Positions 1 to 9,000 of a DNA stretch of 12,500 bases are shown piece by piece. Position 1 is the stretch's first letter. Each line of letters starts with the position of its first letter. Both the position numbers and the translations under genes were made by a program. The notes beneath the pieces were generated by a model. The model saw only the letters and a program-made list of their open reading frames with translations. It ran no database searches and was not told the origin of the DNA. Origin of the DNA: Penaeus vannamei (taxonomy: Eukaryota; Arthropoda; Malacostraca; Decapoda; Penaeidae); the NCBI RefSeq assembly GCF_042767895.1, contig NC_091589.1:9138414-9150913 (forward strand), written 5' to 3'.

Positions 1-58
1 GGGGGAGGGGGCTTAGGTTTGAGGGCGGCGATCACAGGCTTGGTGTTCGGGCTGGGTC
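1..58 (-). CDS. CARMIL: CARMIL exon, start of the proline-rich region (partial)
   Basis: The exon enters in phase 1 after acceptor CTCTCTCCAG and encodes PSPNTKPVIAALKPKPPP before running off the window. The proline and lysine pattern (LKPKPPP) matches the proline-rich C-terminal region of CARMIL proteins. In the family that region contacts SH3 domains such as those of class-I myosins. The stop codon and 3' UTR are outside the window. GC content here is far above that of the adjoining intron. Confidence 0.82.
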
Positions 59-3000
59 CTGGAGAGAGCCCCACACATATGCATACGGTCAAATAAAACA
101 GAGAAGCCAGGCAAAACAAATGACAAAAGAGTGCGTTACACCAGTCTAAGCTCAGTCAGTTTTGATGGTTAACTCTCTGTGTGTCGTGAAGTAAAAAAAA
201 ATGTAGGTGAGTGAGTGAGTGAGTGAGAGGGTGAATGGATGAATGAAGTAATATATCAATGAATCAGTAAATTTATCAATGGACTGAGCAGGTGAGGATG
301 CAAATGCAAATCCTGAGTCATTGACGGAACGTGTGTGTATACATGCAAGTATACGTGCCTCTCTCAGACGTTTTATTAGATATGTAATAGCTATTCTCCA
401 AATCAAAACTGACCAAACTATGATTTTTTTTTTTGAGCTGAACTTTAATACAGAACATATTTTGCATGATTTTGTTTATACTTTCATAACAAAAGGAATT
501 CACAAGTTCTCAAGCATCAAACAAATGCATACAATATGCTTGTGGCACTTTGCTCCTTTTGGAAAGCCATTTATTATCTGAGTAGAAACAAACAAAGGAA
601 AATAAATCAAACTAAACAAGAGAATATAAACAAAAGTGCTACAAGCAATTTCACAGTCAATGAACATGTCTGTTTAGTCAGTCCATGCTCAATTTAAATC
701 TGTAAGATGCATATCTAATTATATAAAGCATTAAGTTCTCATTTAAATTTGTTTCAAAGAAAAATTAAAAATAAAACATAATTGTAAAGCCTATTTATAA
801 ACAAAAGAACTCTATCCAGAACTGAGGGACTTTTTTTTAATTCTATTTTTTCTTTTAATAATAAATCTGAAACCTTCCAGGATGACAAAAAGGATAAGAA
901 CTTAAAAATCTATCATCATTCCAACTCGGGTGCACATACTTCAGAAGCACTTAGAACAATGGCCAGGCAACTCGGCAAGACAAAGCAACTTAGAATTTTT
1001 AGATGCGCAACAGCTAATATATGTCGACCATTCTGAGCTCAAATTCACATTAATTTTGTATTCATTTTGACCCATGATACTTTGAGTTACTGAAACTATA
1101 AACAGAAGGAGCAAAAAACTCCATTTTACATGTCTTCCATAGTTAACTTTTTCTTTTACTAATGTGAATTTATCGCTTTATTGAATTGCCGACAGCTTAT
1201 CTGCATTACTATTCTATACTAATCTCTGCTTAATTATCATTCAGGATATCATTTCCTATACAAAATAAAACTTCAAAACTATTTAAATAAATCAATAAAG
1301 GTCAGTTGACAGGGACTTAAAAGCTCTTAATTATCAGTCAATCACAAACACAGCTGCAGAAAAGAACTAGAAATCATCCATCAATACCTGCGTTTTCAAT
1401 AACCGAATCCCTATTACAGTTTGGAGATTTGCTGCCGCTGGATCCTCTTGGAAAGCCATTGGTGGGAGACTTTAGGCTGTCTGCGAGGCCTGTGGACCGC
1501 AGCCTCACACCTGCGAGCAAGCTGCTTGAAGGGTTTTCCTTTCTCTCATCACGATCCTTGTCTTCATCCTGTGGGATCAGGAGTTTTCTGCTTTTTACAA
1601 AAAAATCCCTCTTGAACCGCACCCAAAACCAAACACACAGATATACACATATATATTCTAAATGCGCACATGTCTGCACACACCCACACTCATGCATATA
1701 CCCATCCACCCAAGCATGATTCAAGCTTACCTTTGGTAAGACAGACGTTCTCTTCTCCTGCATCATCTTCATCTCTGCCAAGATGTTTCCTCCAATGCCC
1801 ATCCCAAACTTGGGCAAACCAGCTACTTTCCTTGGAGGAGAATCTTCCTTCCCGTCTTCCTCACTGCGGCTTTTGTCTGATTGGGAGAGAGCAAAGGGGC
1901 TAGATCAACAATTTCTGCTTCTTGGTAAGGATTATTATTCTCTTTTTTCACAGGAAAAGTGGTCTACATAAGAATATTTTTCTTTACAAATTACTTCTTC
2001 TCAATGTTTCCTGTAAATGTAATCTAATCCCCTAACTATGGAATCAGAAAATCTAAAATAAAATACAGAAGACAGCATAACCAAGCAGTTTACAAACCAT
2101 CCATAGAACTGATGTTTGATGATGTCGAGGCTTTTCTTGCGCTCATATCTGGTGATCTCTTCAACATCGGTTCATTGGCTCGTCTTCCAATCAAGCTGGT
2201 TACACTGCGGCTAATTGAATAGATATTATATAGATGCAAATAATTTTTCTTTCTTTGGTTTTACTTGAAATATGTAATAAGATCTAAAATAAAAAAGAAT
2301 ATATGCATATACAGTACAAGAAAAAGAACTTTATCATTTCCCATATTTCTTTCCTCAAATCTGTCATAAAATCTATCCATAATAATTCAATTTTGACGTT
2401 CATTTCTTATAAAGTCACCATATACTTATAAAAGCAAGACAACTCTTTCTATCACATGTTCTTTCAGTTACCTCTTCTCGTCTATGCTTTGGTCCTCATC
2501 TTCCATCTCATCTTCCTCCTCTGTATCTCGAGACTTGGTGCGTGGCCGTGGGCTCTCCCTCGTCACGTCTGACTCCGACCGCGCCAGCGAGTCTGACCGC
2601 GTGAGCGACTCAATGCTGCCTCTCTCACTGCCAGTTCTCGCTCCGCCCGTATGGGGGGAGCTCTCAACAGAGGAGGTGGAGCCATATTTGAGTAGCCGTG
2701 GGCTGTAAAGGGCAGGGGTTGAAGGGGTATGTTTAATGTATGGTTTTGGACCCTATATGATGGTAATGCAAATGTGAAAAGATATTTATAGATATATATA
2801 TAATCTCTTCAATACATGCATTGTCCAAGCATTACTATAATGTAAAAGCAATATCAAGCAATGAGTTTAAAATTTCTATATAAAAAAAAAAATCTATTTT
2901 GTAAGTAACCCATTCACTGTTTCCAAGATAGTAGCACAATACTTTCACTTTTATTTAGCCACTTATGTAACTTCATATCAATGAAGAGGAAGCAAGTAAC

Positions 3001-6000
3001 AAGAAGAGAACTATCTTTTTAAATTACCTCTCAGTAATAAAACCAGTGGATGGGTCTTGCAAGACTGTAAATGTAAATATGTTCATGTGCAAGTGTGAAA
3101 ACATGCATACACACATGCACTCTCTCATTCTCTTTCAATCCAAGTATACTAATATATTGCATATATACATTCATATGCATCCACTTTCCCATTCTCACCC
3201 ATTACTCACTAACTCTCTTCCATATACACAAACACATGGTACATTTATGAAAATATCTGACACAAACCAATTTTTGTTAACTTTCAAAGTCAAATACAGG
3301 TACTCCATTTCCCACAATAAATTAACTGTCTTTTAAAATTTCGGAATGCCAATAAATATATACAAAATCAACAACAACAAAACATTTGGTTAAATATACA
3401 GATTCCTAGAGTATTCTAACCATCCCTCAGGTAACCATACCAATACATCCTCACACACAATGTGACGGCTTACTTCTTTCACATTACAGTGAGCGTGGGA
3501 TGTGCTTACTGATAATGCCTCCAAGGAAGAGAAGACTAACTACTTCATAACCAAAAGAGTGTCTGTATGTTATTGTCAATGTGTGTCTGTGTGTGCAGGG
3601 GTTCGTATTTATGTAAATGCATGTGTAAGAGAAGCATAAAAATAAACATAAAACTTATTTTTCATTAGCTTCATCAACTTACTGAGAGTCCTGGCTAACT
3701 CCGGTCTGGCTTTAAATACAAACATAGTCTAAATACACGCACCAACAGAATTTCCTTACAGCTGGCTTAAGTAAATTGCACAATGCCATAAAAAAGGATA
3801 AAAGAAGAGAAAAGAGAAGAACAGAGAAGAGAGAAGAAAAGAGAGGAGACACACAAGAGAAGAGAAGAGAAGAGAGGAGAGAGAGGAGATAAGAGAAAAG
3901 AAAAGAGAATTGAAATGGGAACAGCAGAGAGAGAGAGAGATGAGGTGAGTAGAAGAAAGAGGAGAGGAGAGGCAAGAGAGAGAGGAGAGGAGAGGCAAGA
4001 GATAGAGGAGAGAGAGGAGAGGAGAGGCAAGAGAGAGAGGAGAGGAGAGGCAAGAGAGAGAGGAGAGGGGAGGCACGAGAGAGAGACACAAAAAGAAAAA
4101 TCACAACTCCATTCTCATATCATTTTATATGTTGTATGCACAAGATGGCTCTTTCACAACAGACTTCATTTCATACTAACCTGTTCTCTGAGTCAGGGGA
4201 GATGAGGGGCGTTGTGGGTGTTGACGACCCAGGCCTGAAGAAGGTGTCAACGCCCTCGGAAATGTCATGGTCTTCCTCGACTAGATCAGCTCTGCCCATG
4301 GGTCTGGTTGGGGCTCTGGTCTTCACTCTTCGAGGTCTGGCCTTGCCCAGATGCTGCAGTTGTCCACAGCTGCTTGGCAACTCCGACACACTGTCTAATG
4401 ACTCAGCTGTTTGACCAAGGAATGAGATTTCAGTGAGCTGTAGAGCCCGATTTTTTGGTGTGTACGTGCATTATGTATGTGTATAGAAAATTTAATGGGT
4501 CTTTAATCACTTTTTAAAATTACAAAGCTCCTTAAAAGAAAATTAAGAAAGCAGCAAAAGGTAATCAATAAATTCAAAAATCACCAAAAAAAGCAAAGAA
4601 TATGACATAAATAAGTAAAGAATATTTCTTTAAAATTGCAGTTACTACTCCCCTTTTTTTTACTCTTACAAACTAATAATCATGAAGGGAACAGTAAAAA
4701 AAACAAGGCAGTAAAGGAAATTCAAAACAAGATGTGTACAATTTGTGGGGAGCTGGGGGGGGGGGTGAGAGGTGGGGGTGAGAGGAGGGGGTGAGAGGTG
4801 GGGGAGAGGTGGGGTGTGGTGTGTAGGGTGTGGGTAGGTTGGGTGTGAATGTGAGGAAGTGGATGGGTGTCTGGGTGTTGGGGTGAATGGGTGGGTTTGA
4901 GTGTTGTGTACATGCGCAGTTTTACTTGAAGAAGTGTATGTTCATGTGCATGAATGTGTGTTTGAATGATTAAATAAAGATGACAGAAAACTAAAAGCAC
5001 TTGATAGGAAGAAATACATTAAGGAAACTAAATATGAAAAAAACAATCAAGATTAATTACTTACAATTGCAAGTAAAGAAACAGGAAGGTCAAGTAAAAA
5101 AACAAAACTAAATGTAAATTCTAAAGAATAAATAAGGATATTGATAAAAATACATTGAAAACTAAGTCACGGCAGCCTACCCTTTTCCTTGCTATAGTTG
5201 GGCAATGTAACAGACTTGACTGCACGCCTGGACTGACTGCTGTCTACCTCAGTCAAACCACTTATAATGCCTGAAAACATACTGCATGCATCAAACCAAC
5301 AAACAAGCTCTAGGAGAGTCAACCTCTTCTAGTCAGACTACCTGACCTCTCCACATTCGCACTAGAAAATGGATGACATTTTTGGGTGTTAAACTGATTA
5401 GTGACTTGAAGTTAGTCAAGTGACTGAAGGGTTTTCTTCCCGTGAAATAAAATTTGACATAAAAAAATCTATTAGACTGATTCTTTCTCTTCTCTTCCAT
5501 ATTGCACTGAGGAATTAAATCTTGAAAAATAAACTAATCACATACTGCATTAAAACACTGCAACTGCTATACATTGAAAATCTAATTACAGAGACATGAA
5601 TACCATAATGTAGATATTGTAATATAATAGAGCATAAAACTTTGTCACATGTGTAAATACAACACACTTTTTAAATTTCTATTAAACTGTTTGCTGAAGA
5701 GCACTATAAATGCAAACTTTATGCTTTCATTCACCTACATATTTTTCTTGCAACAATCTTCATCTACTAAAAGATTACAGGATTTAAATTCCAATCCAAA
5801 TGAACATTACAGTCACTTTCCTTTACACAAACCTCTTTACCCTTCATCATTCACTGTTTAACACCCTTTAAAAAGACTGCAAGACATGAGCAGAGACAGG
5901 GACAGACAAACAAGCAGAAAATATCTTAAGGTCTATACACTAAACCATGCATTCTCTGTATATGGAATTTCTTGGTCTTTTAATAGAGGGGGAGAATATG

Positions 6001-9000
6001 GAATCATTCAATCATGCAAGCTAAAGAAAGAAAAAAGACTGAGTGGATGGTCTTCTTTGCATATTTCTCTGGAATTATGAATACCTATTCTAAACTCTCT
6101 GTTCTTCTAGTTGTGATTGAGTTGTTTAATAACACTAAATTTTGATAAATCAAGTTCATGGTACTGAATGAATTCTTGAAAATTATTCAAGTAACTAAAA
6201 TACTAAAACTATTATATTCAAAGGACTACTATACACCATATGTTTACATATAAAAACATTGAGTATCTAACTATTCTAACAGTTCTTGTTATATATACAT
6301 TTTGTACTAAAGCTTTGATCTACAATTAAGCCAATACAGGTGATGAGAATATCAAGAGTTAGTGCAATTTTCTATTTATAATGCTAATGTGATAACAGCA
6401 ATACCCATAATCTATCAATGTATGATACACAACCATATTCTAGGTCTCGCACACCAGTCCTACACTAGATCTAGGCTCATAATGCAAGTGGTGCGGGATG
6501 GAGTTTAGGAAGTCCCTGAATTGACCAGGCTGCTAATTTGACTAGGGATGCCAACTCTAAAAAGTGCTCAACACAAATAGTCACCACATAAAACTTCCAA
6601 CGATTCCACTTTTGAAGCTAATTCTGTCAGTATATATAGAGATTACATTATCAAATACAATCAGCTTTTTTCAAAAACTGGCAACCTTGATGATGTAAAG
6701 GATGTGCTGTCTTGCAATCTGATGCAGATGCGGTGCATTAGTTCACCAAACAATAACTCCCATAACTTGGAATATCACTTTAAGGTAATCCCACAACAAT
6801 TCTACAAAACAAGCACCTATTACTTAATTATATACATATCTAGCTGAAAATAATACTATAATGTATGAGAAATCACTCAATCATTCACTAAGATTTATAC
6901 AACGGACAACATAACCACTTGAAACCTGAGTCAGCAGCAAGTTTTCTAAAATCAAATTGCCTCCTACACTACCAATGAAATCATCAACTAACATTTTGTT
7001 TTAGAATATGCATCAAGGCCTTGGTCTAGTAAAGGACTGTTGTGGGCCTAGTGTGTGCGACTTAGAATATGGTTGAAATATTTCAGTTCCGTTAATTTTA
7101 ATTAGCTATGCTGGCTTCAATATACATTCCTTCTATTGTTAGAAACTGAATCTTTTTAATCTAATTCCTTTTCTTAAATCTTATCAAGAAAAATCTTGTC
7201 AATTAAATTTCTAGAATAATAAAAGAATATGTCAAATATCACAAACAACCAGACACCATGTTTCTATGGACCCTGTTTCTGTAATCACAACAACCTTAAT
7301 TTCACATGACGTACCCGTAGACATGTGTTTGCTGTGAGATAATTCTTGTGATTTTTGACTGAGTTCAAATGAGGAAGATTGAGGACGAGACATCAGTAGC
7401 TCCCCCCTGTATCTTTGATTGTCATCCTTGCCCCAGTGTATGACAGTGTCCATATCTAGACTCTCTGATGACCCGCATAAAATGTCTGTGCTAAAAGTAC
7501 TACTTCCGTCACTCAAGAAATTTTCTGCACTAGATCGACTGACTGAAGTTCGGTGTTTCAAGGCCGCCTGAATATCAGCATAATCTGGAAGAACAGGAGC
7601 AATCCAAAGTATCAGCATGCATTCAGATAAGAAAAAGCCTCATCACTGTACGCTATCATTGTACCCTTGGGTCATGCAAATTATAAGATTAGTGGTAAAT
7701 GGGAATCAAGCAAATTAGGGATGTATATCTACAAGCTCTACCAATGCTTCCAGAGATAAAACTGCACTGAAATCAAGTGAAAAGCAAAAGTTCTATTCAT
7801 GCTATAAGTCTGCAAACTGATCACCATCATGCAATCAAAGCATGAGAAAATATTTCTGCATAAAACTACACTATTTGTTACAATTATATAAGATGTATTC
7901 AAGCTGAGTAGGCAAGCATGCTCAAACTACCATACAAGATGTTATGAAATATATAAGACCAAATTTACCATCTTATTCTTATTAAATAAAAATATACTCA
8001 CCTACAACACTCTGTGGCCTCAACTTTCTTCCATGGAGACTCTTGCGTTTTGACGCAAGCTGCGGGGTAGCCTATAACACAGATGAGATTGAGAATGTAT
8101 ATGAATCTGAATAAATTTTTTTATAAGGGTTACCAGAAATTATTCATTTCCAGATCACCTACTTTAAATTCAAGCACAGGATAAAGAATCTAAAGATAAG
8201 TTTCATAATTTTTGATTACATGTTTGTAATACAAACAAAAAAATCTAAAACACATATACAAACACACATCAAACCTATTACACAAATACTAATACAGTAA
8301 TACAAGGTCCAGCAATTAATTTCTATTCCATAAAAATATCCTAAAAATCTTTCTTTCTTTATTGTACACCTTTTTTCTCTCCTTTTTCTCACTCTACAAA
8401 CAATACTAATAACCATATTAAGAACTTGAAATTGTACAAGCTAAATCCTACATTCCTCTTTATTTGAAGTACATACCAAGATGTAAGATCACCTTCTCAG
8501 ATAAAAATTATTTTCATTTAATTAGTTTCCAATGAAAATGAAAATGAGTGTCACAGCATGCACAAAAAAAGTAAAGGTAATCTTTACATCAAAGATAAGA
8601 AGTACGTATCCTAATACTATCTACCTAATATTATCCTTGGATCAAAATTCTGCAGATTTTTCCTTGAATTATAACATGAGATACAGTCTTTGGAACTACA
8701 TTTCTTGTTTACAAAACCCATGTTTACTTTGATTCCCTCTAACGCTGGAACAAAAATCACATAATCAGCAAACAGTCAAAAACAGCTGAATAAATCATAG
8801 CCTAGAAACACACACACACATACAAAATAGAAAAACCTGTCTACAATTAAGTCGTCCATGAAGTCTGTACGTAGGGTGGATATTCCATCCCTTAGCAGAT
8901 GTTGACATGCGTTAATCCACACAAGAATGGGTGCTTTTTAGGTGCGCACTCTCTTATCATAACAGGCAAATGAAGGTCAGTCACAAAGTTGTCAGTGATT

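Noticed and set aside
152..581. Overlapping open frames on both strands near the low end
   Set aside because: They cover microsatellite and AT-rich intron sequence, with no splice context or recognisable motif.
2484..2708. Plus-strand frame rich in Ser, Asp and Arg
   Set aside because: It is the antisense shadow of the CARMIL acidic/Ser exon. The minus strand has the splice sites and the matching phase.
3712..4104. Long minus-strand open frames rich in Ser and Leu, and a plus-strand frame rich in Arg and Glu
   Set aside because: They are translations of the GA/CT repeat tract in three frames at once, a low-complexity artefact inside an intron.
4722..5000. Minus-strand open frame rich in His, Thr and Pro
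   Set aside because: It reads through the G-rich tandem block and has no splice sites or phase agreement with neighbouring exons.
8837..8936. Minus-strand stretch with protein-like frames (for example LLRDGISTLRTDFMDD, or an 18-codon frame starting GWNIHP)
   Set aside because: The better-looking frame does not match the phase-0 junctions required here. The phase-compatible one has a poor acceptor (TGCTAAG without a pyrimidine tract) and a weak GTTTTT donor.
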